Shown piece by piece: positions 26,719-38,095 of a DNA stretch of 64,000 nt (its first letter is position 1; every line of letters starts with the position of its first letter). A program made the position numbers and the translations under genes. The notes below the pieces were generated by a model. That model did no database searches, was not told where the DNA came from, and saw only the letters and a program-made list of their open reading frames with translations. The stretch is from Achromobacter xylosoxidans A8 (lineage in GTDB: Bacteria; Pseudomonadota; Gammaproteobacteria; Burkholderiales; Burkholderiaceae_B): NCBI RefSeq assembly GCF_000165835.1, contig NC_014640.1, forward strand, positions 3,720,001 to 3,784,000, written 5' to 3'.

Positions 26719-28449
26719 TTACCTCACCTTGCCCTGCTTCCACGCATCCAGCAGCTTCTCATAAGCGATCGTCTCGCCCTTGGGCTTTTCGTTGGCCAGT
26801 TTCTTCCACGGCGCGTGCTGGTCGGACAGCCACTTGCTGGGATCGCTCTTGGCGTTGAGCTTGGGCGCGCACTGCGCCATCCCGGCCCGTTCCAAACGCG
26901 CCATGACCTGGTCCATTTCATTGGCCAGGTTGTCCATGGCGGCCTGCGGGGTCTTTTCGCCGGTGACCGCGGTGGCGACGTTCTTCCACCACAGCTGCGC
27001 CAGCTTGGGATAGTCAGGCACGTTGTTGCCAGTGGGCGTCCACGCCACGCGCGCCGGGCTGCGGTAGAACTCGATCAGGCCGCCGTAGTTCGCCGCGTTC
27101 TTGGTGAAGAACTCGCTGTTGATGTCGCTGTCGCGGATGAAGGTCAGGCCGGTGATGGACTTCTTCAGCGACACCGACTTGGACGTGACGAACTGCGCGT
27201 ACAGCCAGGCCGCCGCCATCTTGTCGGGGTTGGTGGACTTGAAGAAGGTCCATGAGCCCACGTCCTGGTAGCCGTTCTGCATGCCGTCCTTCCAGTACGG
27301 TCCATACGGCGACGGCGCCATGCGCCACTTCGGCGTGCCGTCGTCGTTGACTACCGGCAGGCCCTTCTTGGTCATGTCGGCGGTAAACGCCGTGTACCAG
27401 AAGATCTGCTGGGCGATCTGGCCCTGGGCGGGTACCGGGCCGGATTCCGAGAAGGTCATGCCCATGGCCTGCTGCGGCGCGTACTTCTTCATCCAGTCCA
27501 CGTACTTGGTCAGGGCGTAGACGGCGGCCGGGCTGTTGGTGGCGCCGCCGCGCGCAACCGACGCCCCCACCGGCGTGCACTTGTCGTCCGCCACGCGGAT
27601 GCCCCACTCGTCCACCGGCATGCCGTTGGGCAGGCCCTTGTCGGCGGCGCCGGCCATCGACAGCCAGGCATCGGTGAAGCGCCAGCCCAGCGACGGGTCC
27701 TTCTTGCCGTAGTCCATGTGGCCATAGACCTTCTTGCCGTCCAGTTCCTTGACGTCGTTGGAGAAGAAGTCGGCGATGTCCTCGTAGGCGGACCAGTTGG
27801 TGGGCACGCCGAGTTCGTAGCCGTACTTGGCCTTGAATTTGTCCTTCAGGTCCTGGCGCGCGAACCAGTCGGCGCGGAACCAGTAGACGTTGGCGAACTG
27901 CTGGTCGGGCAGCTGATAGAGCTTGCCGTCGGGCGCGGTGGTGAACTTGGTGCCGATGAAATCCTTGAGGTCCAGGTTGGGATTGGTCCACTCCTTGCCC
28001 GCGCCCGCCATGTAGTCCGACAGCGGCAGGATGGCGCCGTAGCGATAGTGCGTGCCGATCAGGTCTGAATCGGAGATCCAGCCGTCGTAGATGGACTTGC
28101 CGGACTGCATGGAAGTCTGCAGCTTCTCGACCACGTCGCCTTCCTGGATCAGGTCGTGGTTGACCTTGATGCCGGTGATCTCGGCGAAGGCCTTCGCCAG
28201 CGTCTTGGACTCGTACTCGTGCGTGGTGATGGTTTCGGACACCACGCTGATTTCGTTCACCCCTTTAGCCTTGAGCTTGGCGGCGGCTTCGATGAACCAT
28301 TTCATCTCGGCCATCTGCTGGTCCTTGGACAGCGATGAAGGCTGGAACTCCGAATCGACCCACTTCTTCGCTTCCGGTTCGCCGGCCCAGGCCGCCGAAG
28401 TCCCGATCAGGGCGATAGCGGCCGCCATGGCGTGCATGCGCAATTTCAT
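26719..28449 (-). CDS. glpV: Glycerol ABC transporter periplasmic binding protein (GlpV-like)
   Basis: 576 residues from ATG at 28449, with GGAG upstream; the frame to 28548 is not used. Signal peptide MKLRMHAMAAAIALIGTSAA, cleaved after AWA. Mature sequence is the long (about 560) family 1 binding protein type: ITTHEYESKTLAKAFAEITG, DLIQEGDVVEKLQTSMQSG, YDGWISDSDLIGTHYRYG, YKLPDQQF-like LYQLPDQQFANVYWFRADWF. This unusually large receptor is characteristic of the rhizobial-type glpSTPQV glycerol system. It is last in the operon instead of first, and has its own upstream stem-loop (28468-28509), which may stabilise its message. Confidence 0.88.
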   Translation of the reverse strand: MKLRMHAMAAAIALIGTSAAWAGEPEAKKWVDSEFQPSSLSKDQQMAEMKWFIEAAAKLKAKGVNEISVVSETITTHEYESKTLAKAFAEITGIKVNHDLIQEGDVVEKLQTSMQSGKSIYDGWISDSDLIGTHYRYGAILPLSDYMAGAGKEWTNPNLDLKDFIGTKFTTAPDGKLYQLPDQQFANVYWFRADWFARQDLKDKFKAKYGYELGVPTNWSAYEDIADFFSNDVKELDGKKVYGHMDYGKKDPSLGWRFTDAWLSMAGAADKGLPNGMPVDEWGIRVADDKCTPVGASVARGGATNSPAAVYALTKYVDWMKKYAPQQAMGMTFSESGPVPAQGQIAQQIFWYTAFTADMTKKGLPVVNDDGTPKWRMAPSPYGPYWKDGMQNGYQDVGSWTFFKSTNPDKMAAAWLYAQFVTSKSVSLKKSITGLTFIRDSDINSEFFTKNAANYGGLIEFYRSPARVAWTPTGNNVPDYPKLAQLWWKNVATAVTGEKTPQAAMDNLANEMDQVMARLERAGMAQCAPKLNAKSDPSKWLSDQHAPWKKLANEKPKGETIAYEKLLDAWKQGKVR

Positions 28450-28467
28450 GACCTGTCTCCTCGATAA

Positions 28468-28509
28468 ATCTTCCCCATCGTTTGCTGCGGACCGCTGGCC
28501 GGGGAAGAT
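28468..28509 (-). promoter_or_regulatory. Intercistronic stem-loop upstream of glpV
   Basis: ATCTTCCCC (28468-28476) and GGGGAAGAT (28501-28509) form a perfect 9-bp stem with a 24-base loop, in the 117-base gap between the DUF2160 gene and glpV. No T-tract follows on the minus strand, so mRNA protection or partial termination is more likely than full stop. Such hairpins often flank highly expressed binding-protein genes. Confidence 0.5.
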
Positions 28510-28566
28510 GCTGGCCGATAGTCCTTCCACTACCTCTTGAATATGCAAGGAGTCTGGCGCCCCTCT

Positions 28567-28875
28567 TCAGCCTTTCCGCATGACGAAGGCCAGCAGCAGC
28601 ATGGACGCAATGAAGCTGATCCACACCGATGGAGGCTCGTCCAGTGAAAACCATTCCGCCGCCTTCTGGCCCAGTCCCAGGAATGCCAGGTTGAGCCAGG
28701 CCGCGGCCATCAGGCCGATAAAAAGACGGTCGCCGCGCGTGGTACGCAGGGGCAGGAAGCCCTTGCGCTCCATCGTGGGCGATTTCAATTCCCAGACCGT
28801 CATGCCGACCAGCATCAAAACGATGCAGGAAAAGAACACGGCGACGGGCGTGGTCCATACCATCCAGCTGAACAT
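28567..28875 (-). CDS. DUF2160 small membrane protein of the glycerol transporter operon
   Basis: 102 residues with three hydrophobic helices: SWMVWTTPVAVFFSCIVLML at the N-terminus, a middle helix (GLMAAAWLNLAFLGL) and a C-terminal one (WISFIASMLLLAFVM). The connecting ELKSPTMERKGFLPLRTTRGDR is the conserved DUF2160 block. The family occurs almost only inside glpSTPQV-type operons, between the second permease and the binding protein, as here. It may be an accessory subunit of the transporter; its job has not been worked out. Confidence 0.85.
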   Translation of the reverse strand: MFSWMVWTTPVAVFFSCIVLMLVGMTVWELKSPTMERKGFLPLRTTRGDRLFIGLMAAAWLNLAFLGLGQKAAEWFSLDEPPSVWISFIASMLLLAFVMRKG

Positions 28876-28903
28876 GATCGAGTTCTCCTGGTATTCCTTG
28901 CAA

Positions 28904-31683
<2,780 letters not shown>

Positions 31684-31684
<1 letters not shown>

Positions 31685-32769
31685 CAGGCCGTCTCCCCCG
31701 CGCCCACCGGCTGCCGGGGCGCGGCCAGCAGCCCGCCGCCCGCGCCGAAGGCATAGGTCTGCGCCGGGTCGAAGTACAGCTGCACGCGGTGGTCCAAGGT
31801 ATAGCGGTGTACGCCGGGCAGTTGCGCCACCACGTCGCCCGCCGGCGTCTGCGCGTGCACGAAGGTGTCGGACCCGGAAATCTCGGCCAGTTTCACCACG
31901 CCGGGCAGCACAATGTGGCCCGGCCGCGCTTCCACGTCCAGCGCGCCGGCGCGCAGGCCGGCGGTGATGTCCGCATCGGCGCCTGCCGGCAGCGCCCGTT
32001 CGACCGCCACGTCTCCCTGCAGGACGAAGCCGGTGGCTGTGCGCTTGGCGGAGAACAAGTTCATGGGCGGATCGCTGAAGGCGCGCGCCACGCGTATGGA
32101 GTTGGGCCGGTGGAAGACTTCGGCCGTGGGGCCGTATTGCAGCAATTCGCCTGCGTCGAGCACCGCGGTGTGGCCGCCCAGTAACAGGGCCTCGCCCGGT
32201 TCGGTGGTGGCGTAGACCACCGTGGAACGTCCTTCGGCGAACAATTCGGAAAGTTCGTCGCGCAATTCCTCGCGCAGCTTGTAGTCCAGATTGACCAGGG
32301 GCTCGTCCAGCAGGATCAGCGGCGCGTCCTTGGCCAGGGCCCGCGCCAGCGCCACCCGCTGCTGCTGTCCGCCGGACAGTTCCGAGGGATAGCGTTCCAG
32401 CAGATGGTCGATATGCAGCCGCGCCGCCATGGCGCGGACCTTTTCGGCAATGTCGCCCGCCCCGCGCAGCTTGAGCGGCGAGGCGATGTTGTCGTAGACC
32501 GACATGGACGGGTAATTGATGAACTGCTGGTAGACCATGGCGACGTTGCGCTGCCGCACCGGCACCCCGGTCACGTCGGCGCCATCGGCCAGCACGCGGC
32601 CTTCGGTGGGCCGGTCCAGTCCGGCCATGATGCGCATCAGCGAGGTCTTGCCCGCCAGGGTGGCCCCCAGCAATACCGTCATGGCGCCCGCGACGGGGGC
32701 CAGGTTCATGGGATACAGGTGCGTCTGCGAGCCGGCCCGCAAACCTATCCTGTCCAAGTTCAGCTGCAT
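31684..32769 (-). CDS. glpS: Glycerol ABC transporter ATPase, switch-His-lacking subunit (GlpS-like)
   Basis: 361 residues from ATG at 32769, first gene of the transporter operon. Walker A GATLAGKT (35-42), Q-loop YQQFINYP, a perfect signature LSGGQQQRVALARAL (131-145) and Walker B LILLDEP (Glu156). The switch region reads VYATTEPGEAL, with Thr189 where His is expected. So GlpS supplies a good signature while lacking its own switch His, the mirror image of GlpT. The two should form a heterodimer with one canonical and one degenerate ATP site. Promoter lies in the 210-base gap shared with glpR. Confidence 0.88.
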
Positions 32770-32886
32770 CTGGTCTCCTCTACCTACTAATACGTCCCTG
32801 TTTTTTACGGCGGACTTCGGTATTCGGTACAGCGGCTCGGCCTGCATTCAATCGAACAACAGGATGAGCATACTCTTTCAGATAGC

Positions 32887-32973
32887 TTTCGTTTATTGTG
32901 CGTTTTACTCAAGAAGCGAACAAAAAACAATCTTGCGGCGCGTCATTATTTTTCGCTTTTGTTGTTTTACTAT
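32887..32973. promoter_or_regulatory. glpS/glpR intergenic control region with repeated TTTCG elements
   Basis: This AT-rich gap holds an imperfect direct repeat: TTTCGTTTATTGTGCGTTTT (32887-32906) and TTTCGCTTTTGTTGTTTTAC (32951-32970). An inverted repeat AAGCGAA (32914-32920) / TTCGCTT (32952-32958) is also present. DeoR/GlpR-type regulators bind TTTCG-containing repeated half-sites, so this is the likely GlpR operator controlling both divergent units. Confidence 0.55.
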
Positions 32974-32979
32974 ACGAAC

Positions 32980-33771
32980 ATGACACTGAACCCCAGACAG
33001 AGCGCCCTGATCGAAATGGTGCGGGCCCAAGGCTCGGCTTCGATCGAGGAACTCGCCAAACGCTTTGACGTCACCCTGCAGACGGTGCGGCGCGACGTCA
33101 ACATTCTTTCCGAAGCGGGCCTGCTGTCGCGCTTCCATGGCGGTGTGCGCATCGAAGCGTCCACCATCGAGAACATCGCCTACCGCAAGCGCCAGGGCCT
33201 GCACGCCGCCGGCAAGCAGCGCATCGCCGAAGCCGTGGCGCGCGCCGTGCCCGACGGCTGTTCGCTGATCCTGAACATCGGCACCACCACCGAAGCCATC
33301 GCGCGCGCCCTGCTGCGCCACCGCGGCCTGCGCGTCATTACCAACAACCTGCACGTCGCCGACATCCTCTCGGACAACCCGGACTGCGAAGTCATCGTGG
33401 CCGGCGGCGTGGTGCGTTCGCGCGACCGCGGCATCGTCGGCGAAGCCACCATGGACTTCATCCGCCAGTTCAAGGTCGACATCGGCCTGATCGGCATTTC
33501 CGGCATCGAGGCCGACGGCACCCTGCGCGACTACGACTTCCGCGAAGTGCGGGTCGCGCGGACCATCATCGAACAATCGCGCGAAGTCTGGCTGGCCGCC
33601 GACAGCAGCAAATTCAAGCGCCAGGCCATGGTGGAACTGGCGCACATCTCGCAAATCGACCGCTTCTTCACCGATGCGCATCCGCAAGAGCCGCTGGCCC
33701 AGGTCCTGCTGGACGCTGGCGTGCGCTGCGACGTCGCGGCCGCCCCGAATACCTTGAAGCAAACACCTTGA
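32980..33771 (+). CDS. glpR: DeoR-family glycerol regulator, GlpR-like
   Basis: 263 residues from ATG at 32980; the frame back to 32896 lacks the conserved start. DeoR helix-turn-helix (about 5-58: SASIEELAKRFDVTLQTVRRDVNILSE) then the sugar-phosphate sensing domain: LILNIGTTTEAIARALLRH, VIVAGGVVRSRDRGIVGE, GISGIEADGTLRDYDFREV and WLAADSSKF. Expected to respond to glycerol 3-phosphate and repress both the transporter operon and glpD. glpD follows at once (start six bases after the stop). Confidence 0.9.
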   Translation: MTLNPRQSALIEMVRAQGSASIEELAKRFDVTLQTVRRDVNILSEAGLLSRFHGGVRIEASTIENIAYRKRQGLHAAGKQRIAEAVARAVPDGCSLILNIGTTTEAIARALLRHRGLRVITNNLHVADILSDNPDCEVIVAGGVVRSRDRGIVGEATMDFIRQFKVDIGLIGISGIEADGTLRDYDFREVRVARTIIEQSREVWLAADSSKFKRQAMVELAHISQIDRFFTDAHPQEPLAQVLLDAGVRCDVAAAPNTLKQTP

Positions 33772-33776
33772 ATCCC

Positions 33777-35375
33777 ATGAACCAACCGCTAGCCTCCGTC
33801 GCCCCGCCCGACCGCAACCGCCTCCTGAACACGCTGGACAACACGCACTCCTGGGACGTGATTGTCATCGGCGGCGGCGCCACCGGCCTGGGCACGGCCG
33901 TCGACGCCGCTTCGCGCGGCTATCGCACCCTGCTGATCGAAGGCGCGGACTTCGCCAAGGGCACTTCCAGCAAGGCCACCAAGCTGGTGCATGGCGGCGT
34001 GCGCTATCTGGCGCAGGGCAATGTCAGCCTGGTGCGCGAAGCGCTGCATGAACGCGGCCTGCTCAACCGCAATGCGCCGCACCTGGTGTGGCCGCTGGGC
34101 TTCGTGGTGCCGGCCTACAACCTGTTCGACCAGCCCTTCTACGGCGTCGGCCTGAAGATGTACGACATGCTGGCCGGCAAGCTGAACCTGGCGCCCAGCC
34201 GCTGGCTGTCGCGCCGCGACACGCTGGCCAACGCGCCGACCCTGGCCGAGAACGTGCAGGGCAAGAACCTCAAGGGCGGCGTGCTGTATTACGACGGCCA
34301 GTTCGACGACGCGCGCCTGGCGATGAGCCTGATGCGCACGCTGTTCGACCTGGGCGGCACGGCGGTGAACTACATGCGCGCCACCGGCCTGACCATGACG
34401 GGCGGCAAGGTCGACGGCGTGACGGTGCAGGACGCGATAGGCGGCGCCAGCTTCACGCTGCGCGCGCGCTGCGTGGTCAACGCCACCGGCGTGTGGGTAG
34501 ACGCGGTGCGCCGCATGGAAGACAAGAATGCGCAGACCATGGTCGCGCCCAGCCAGGGTGTGCACCTGACCTTGCCGCAGGATTTCCTGCCGGGCAAGCG
34601 CGCCATCCTGATCCCCAAGACCGACGACGGCCGCGTGCTGTTCGTGGTGCCATGGAACGGCCACACCATCGTCGGCACCACCGATACGCCGCGCGACGAC
34701 CTGCCGCTGGATCCGCAGGCGGGCGCCCAGGACGTGGATTTCATCCTGAGCACGGCGGCGCGCTACCTCAGCCGCAAGCCCACGCGCGATGACGTCACCA
34801 GCGTCTGGGCCGGGCTGCGTCCGCTGGTCAAGGCCACCGGCGAAGCCTCCACAAAGTCGCTGTCGCGCGAGCACACCATCCTGGTGTCCAAGGCCGGGCT
34901 GGTGACCGTCACCGGCGGCAAGTGGACCACCTACCGCCGCATGGCGCAGGACGTGGTGGACACGGCCATCCAGCACCAGCTGCTGACGCAGGCTACCTGC
35001 CGCACGGAATCGCTGCCGCTGCACGGCGCGGCGGGCCTGGCGCCCTCGCAGGAACATGCCGGTACGCCGGACAGCTACTACGGCAGCGACTTGCCGACCT
35101 TGAAGGCGCTGCCTGGCGCCGAGCGCATGCTGGTCAAGAGCAGCGGCCTGTCGGAGGCGCACGTGCGTTTCGCCGCGCGCTACGAACTGGCGCGCAGCGC
35201 CGAGGACGTGCTGGCGCGCCGCAACCGCGCCCTGTTCCTGGACGCCGAGGCTGCGATGCTGGCCGCGCCGGAAGTGGCGCGCATCCTGGCGGAAGAGCTG
35301 GGACACGATGCCGCCTGGCAGCAGCGCACCTTGCAGGACCTTGAAGTGGTCGCGGCGAATTACCGTCTCAAGTAG
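33777..35375 (+). CDS. glpD: Aerobic glycerol-3-phosphate dehydrogenase
   Basis: 532 residues from ATG at 33777 (a TTG at 33768 is in frame but overlaps the glpR stop). FAD fold WDVIVIGGGATGLGTAVDAASRG, GTSSKATKLVHGGVRYL, VVNATGVWVD, GVHLTLPQDFLPG, VPWNGHTIVGTTDTP and VSVWAGLRPLV-like TSVWAGLRPLV, VTGGKWTTYRRMAQD. It oxidises glycerol 3-phosphate to DHAP at the cytoplasmic membrane, feeding quinone. Follows glpR closely, so probably co-transcribed. No glpK neighbours it, so the kinase must be encoded elsewhere. Confidence 0.95.
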   Translation: MNQPLASVAPPDRNRLLNTLDNTHSWDVIVIGGGATGLGTAVDAASRGYRTLLIEGADFAKGTSSKATKLVHGGVRYLAQGNVSLVREALHERGLLNRNAPHLVWPLGFVVPAYNLFDQPFYGVGLKMYDMLAGKLNLAPSRWLSRRDTLANAPTLAENVQGKNLKGGVLYYDGQFDDARLAMSLMRTLFDLGGTAVNYMRATGLTMTGGKVDGVTVQDAIGGASFTLRARCVVNATGVWVDAVRRMEDKNAQTMVAPSQGVHLTLPQDFLPGKRAILIPKTDDGRVLFVVPWNGHTIVGTTDTPRDDLPLDPQAGAQDVDFILSTAARYLSRKPTRDDVTSVWAGLRPLVKATGEASTKSLSREHTILVSKAGLVTVTGGKWTTYRRMAQDVVDTAIQHQLLTQATCRTESLPLHGAAGLAPSQEHAGTPDSYYGSDLPTLKALPGAERMLVKSSGLSEAHVRFAARYELARSAEDVLARRNRALFLDAEAAMLAAPEVARILAEELGHDAAWQQRTLQDLEVVAANYRLK

Positions 35376-35386
35376 CGCGGTGGGCA

Positions 35387-35445
35387 ATGGGTCGCGCGTG
35401 CTTGCGAGCGGCTTTCTTGCGCTCGCTCTCACGCGCCGCACCCAT
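35387..35445. terminator. Large stem-loop between glpD and the HD-GYP gene
   Basis: Three nested perfect pairings: ATGGGT/ACCCAT (35387-35392, 35440-35445), GCGCGTG/CACGCGC (35394-35400, 35430-35436) and GCGAGCG/CGCTCGC (35404-35410, 35420-35426). It fills the 73-base gap between convergent genes. A bidirectional terminator is likely. Confidence 0.65.
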
Positions 35446-35448
35446 CGC

Positions 35449-36048
35449 CTACGGGACTCTTAGCCGGCTCTTCTGGATCATCGCCTCGAACGTGCGCAGC
35501 AGCGCCGGGTCGCACTTGGAGCCGGCCTCCTGGTTCAGGATGCGCATGATTTCCGCGTGCGTGCGCGCGGGGTGATAGGGCCGCGCGTCGCCCAGGGCGT
35601 CGTAGGAATCGGCCAGCGAAATGATGCGCGAATGCAGCGGGATGTCCTCGCCGGACAGGCCGGCCGGATAGCCCGAACCGTCGAAATGCTCGTGGTGGTG
35701 GCGCACCGCCAGCGCGATCAACTCGCGTTGCGGAATATCGCTGTGCATGATGATGTCGGCGCCCGCCGCGGCGTGCGCCTTCATGATTTCCCAATCTTCC
35801 GGGTCCAGCCGCTTGGGGGAATACAGCACGCGGTCCGGCGTGCCGATCTTGCCGATGTCGTGCAGGCGGGCGGCAACCGCGATCGCCTCCTGCTCCGCTT
35901 CGGGCAGGCCGCAGGCCCCGGCCAGCGCCACGCTCAACGCAACAACTCTTTCAGAATGGCGGCCCGTGGCCGGGTCGCGCGCCCGCATGGCGGCGAACAA
36001 GGCCGCCACGCAGGAACCAGCAGGATATTCGGGTACGTCTGGAGGCAT
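35449..36048 (-). CDS. HD-GYP domain protein (probable c-di-GMP phosphodiesterase)
   Basis: 199 residues, essentially a stand-alone HD-GYP domain. HD metal motif ARLHDIGKIGTPD, then AVRHHHEHFDGSGYPAGLSGE with the GYP triad intact, then SLADSYDALGDARPYHPA. HD-GYP proteins degrade cyclic di-GMP to GMP. Most carry a sensory or receiver domain; this one has only about 15 extra N-terminal residues, so input must come from a partner or it is constitutive. It could oppose the GGDEF protein at 18223-19317. Confidence 0.87.
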   Translation of the reverse strand: MPPDVPEYPAGSCVAALFAAMRARDPATGRHSERVVALSVALAGACGLPEAEQEAIAVAARLHDIGKIGTPDRVLYSPKRLDPEDWEIMKAHAAAGADIIMHSDIPQRELIALAVRHHHEHFDGSGYPAGLSGEDIPLHSRIISLADSYDALGDARPYHPARTHAEIMRILNQEAGSKCDPALLRTFEAMIQKSRLRVP

Positions 36049-36192
36049 CGGTCATCGCGCGCAAGCGGGTCGCGCCGCGTTGCGCTGTAGCAAAAGGTCG
36101 CGATTCTGACACATTGCGCAGCAATCCTTGCCGATCAGATGCCGCGCCCCAGACCAAAGCAGAGCCGGGCCGTCCGCGGACTTGCCGCGCGA

Positions 36193-36209
36193 TGGCGCCG
36201 GCTGCGCCA
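36193..36209. terminator. Short hairpin downstream of the DJ-1/PfpI gene
   Basis: TGGCGC (36193-36198) and GCGCCA (36204-36209) form a 6-bp stem with a 5-base loop, five bases beyond the stop of the minus-strand gene ending at 36214. No T-tract, so weak evidence for termination. Confidence 0.3.
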
Positions 36210-36213
36210 GGCC

Positions 36214-36894
36214 TCAGCCCTTCAACCTGTCCAGCAGCGCGTTCGCCACGCCCACCGAAGATGCCGGATTCTGGCCCGTGACCAGCAGGCCGTCGCCGAC
36301 CACATGCGGCTGCCAGTCGGGACCGCTGGTGTACAGCCCGCCCAATTGCTTGAGTTCATCCTCCACCAGGAACGGCACCACGTCGGTCAACTGCACCGCG
36401 GCCTCTTCCGCATTGGAGAAACCGGTGACCTGCCTGCCCTGCACCAGCGGCTTGGCGTCGGCCGTCTTGGCGTGACGCAGCACGCCGGGCGCGTGGCACA
36501 CGGCCGCCACCGGCTTGCCCGCCGCCAGCATGGTTTCGATCAGCGCGACCGAATTCGGATCTTCCGCCAGATCCCATAAAGGGCCGTGGCCGCCGGGATA
36601 GAACACGGCGTCGTAATCGGCCGCCTGCACCTGCGCAAGCCGCAGCGTGGCGGCCAGTTGGCGCTGCGCGTCCTGGTCCTGGCGAAAGCGCCGCGTATCG
36701 TCGGTCTGGGCGTCGGGATCGTCGCTCTTGGGATCCAGCGGCGGTTGTCCGCCCGCGGGCGACGCCAGCGTGACCTTGGCGCCCGCGTCGACGAACGCGT
36801 AATACGGCGCGGCGAATTCCTCCAGCCAGAATCCGGTCTTGCGGCCGGTGTTGCCCAGCGTGTCGTGGGAAGTCAGCACGATCAGGATGTTCAT
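36214..36894 (-). CDS. DJ-1/PfpI (type 1 glutamine amidotransferase-like) protein
   Basis: 226 residues. MNILIVLTSHDTLGNTGRKTGFWLEEFAAPYY is the typical start of the Hsp31/YajL-like small proteins. The nucleophile elbow AVCHAPGVLRH contains the reactive Cys, and the FYPGGHGPLWDLAED segment carries the conserved acidic residue nearby. Such proteins detoxify methylglyoxal or act as chaperones or deglycases. Four-base overlap with the upstream CurA-like reductase gene (stop of that gene at 36891), so they are co-translated. The pair suggests reactive carbonyl defence. Confidence 0.85.
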   Translation of the reverse strand: MNILIVLTSHDTLGNTGRKTGFWLEEFAAPYYAFVDAGAKVTLASPAGGQPPLDPKSDDPDAQTDDTRRFRQDQDAQRQLAATLRLAQVQAADYDAVFYPGGHGPLWDLAEDPNSVALIETMLAAGKPVAAVCHAPGVLRHAKTADAKPLVQGRQVTGFSNAEEAAVQLTDVVPFLVEDELKQLGGLYTSGPDWQPHVVGDGLLVTGQNPASSVGVANALLDRLKG

Positions 36895-37940
36895 GTGGCG
36901 CTCCTTTCATCCGGGCCGACGCGCACGATGCGCTTGCCGGCGTTTTCACCCTTGAGCAGCCCGATCAGGCCGCGCGGCGCGTTTTCCAGCCCATCGACCA
37001 CGTCCTCGCGGTATTTGATGCGGCCTTGCTTGATCAAGCCTTCCATCGCCTCGCGAAATTCGCCGTAGCGGTGAGCGTACTCGTTGAAGATGATGAAGCC
37101 CTGCATCTTGAGGCGCTTGGTGAGGATGGTGCGCATCAGCAGGCCCAGGCGGTCCGGCCCCTGCGGCTGGCTGGTGGCGTTGTAGGCCGAGATCAGGCCG
37201 CAGACCGGTATCCGCGCGCGCGGATTCAAAAGCGGCAGCACCGCGTCGAAGACCGCGCCGCCCACGTTTTCGAAATACACGTCAATGCCCTGCGGCACGG
37301 CGCGCGCCAGGCGGCCCGGCAGATCGGGCGCCTTGTGGTCCAGGCAGTCGTCAAAGCCCAGTTCCTGGACCGCGTAACGGCACTTGTCCGCGCCGCCGGC
37401 GATGCCGACCACTTTGCAGCCGTGGATCTTGGCGATCTGGCCGACCACCGCGCCGACCGCGCCGCTGGCCGCGGCCACCACCACGGTCTCGCCCGCCTTG
37501 GGCTGGCCGATGTCCAGCAGGCCCATGTAGCCGGTGAAGCCCGGCATGCCCAGCACGCCCAGCGAATAGGACGGGTGCTCGGGATCGGGCCCCAACCGCA
37601 GCAGGCCGGCGCCGTCGGACAGGGCGTAGTCCTGCCAGCCGGATTGCGCCAGCACCCACTCGCCCGGCCGGTAATCAGGGTGATTGGAGGCCTCGACCCG
37701 CGTCACCGTGCCGCCGACCATGACCGCGCCGACCTGCACCGGTTCGGCATAGGACGGCGCGTCGCTCATGCGGCCGCGCATATAGGGATCGAGCGACAGG
37801 TACACGGTGCGCAGCAGCACCTGGCCTGGCCCCGGCTGTGGAACTTCGCCGGTTTCCAGGCGGAAATCGCTGTCCGCCGGCTCGCCCTGCGGGCGCGCGG
37901 CGAGCACGATGCGACGGTTGATGGAAGACGATTGCGGCAT
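36891..37940 (-). CDS. NADPH-dependent reductase of the CurA/leukotriene B4 dehydrogenase type
   Basis: 349 residues. MDR family member without zinc: SLDPYMRGRMSDAPSY, GTVTRVEASNHPDYRPGEWV, GVLGMPGFTGYMGLLDIG, AAASGAVGAVVGQIAKIHG (cofactor loop), YFENVGGAVFDAVLPLL and KRLKMQGFIIFNEY. These match NADP-dependent 2-alkenal/curcumin reductases acting on alpha,beta-unsaturated carbonyls. Co-translated with the DJ-1/PfpI gene downstream. A TetR gene diverges from it 155 bases away, separated by an AT-rich palindromic region. Confidence 0.88.
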   Translation of the reverse strand: MPQSSSINRRIVLAARPQGEPADSDFRLETGEVPQPGPGQVLLRTVYLSLDPYMRGRMSDAPSYAEPVQVGAVMVGGTVTRVEASNHPDYRPGEWVLAQSGWQDYALSDGAGLLRLGPDPEHPSYSLGVLGMPGFTGYMGLLDIGQPKAGETVVVAAASGAVGAVVGQIAKIHGCKVVGIAGGADKCRYAVQELGFDDCLDHKAPDLPGRLARAVPQGIDVYFENVGGAVFDAVLPLLNPRARIPVCGLISAYNATSQPQGPDRLGLLMRTILTKRLKMQGFIIFNEYAHRYGEFREAMEGLIKQGRIKYREDVVDGLENAPRGLIGLLKGENAGKRIVRVGPDERSAT

Positions 37941-38068
37941 GACGGTCCAGCCTCCTGCAAGGAAGCCGCCCGGGCCTTGCGGGAACAGCCCGGGTGGCGG
38001 GATGGGTACCGGGCCATTACACCATCGATGCTCGCGCGGCCGACATGTAACCCTGGCCGCTGCCCCTC

Positions 38069-38094
38069 TTTTAATTAATTAATAATTTAATTAA
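38069..38094. promoter_or_regulatory. AT-rich double palindrome between curA-like and tetR genes
   Basis: TTAATTAATTAA (38071-38082) and TTAATTAA (38087-38094) are palindromes separated by four bases and stand out sharply in GC-rich surroundings. They lie immediately upstream of the tetR start at 38096. Likely the TetR operator, controlling its own exporter operon and perhaps the divergent reductase gene. Confidence 0.6.
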
Positions 38095-38095
38095 C

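Noticed and set aside
33768..33776. TTG start for glpD nine bases upstream
   Set aside because: It would overlap the glpR stop and adds only MNP; ATG at 33777 is simpler, though coupling by the TTG cannot be fully excluded.
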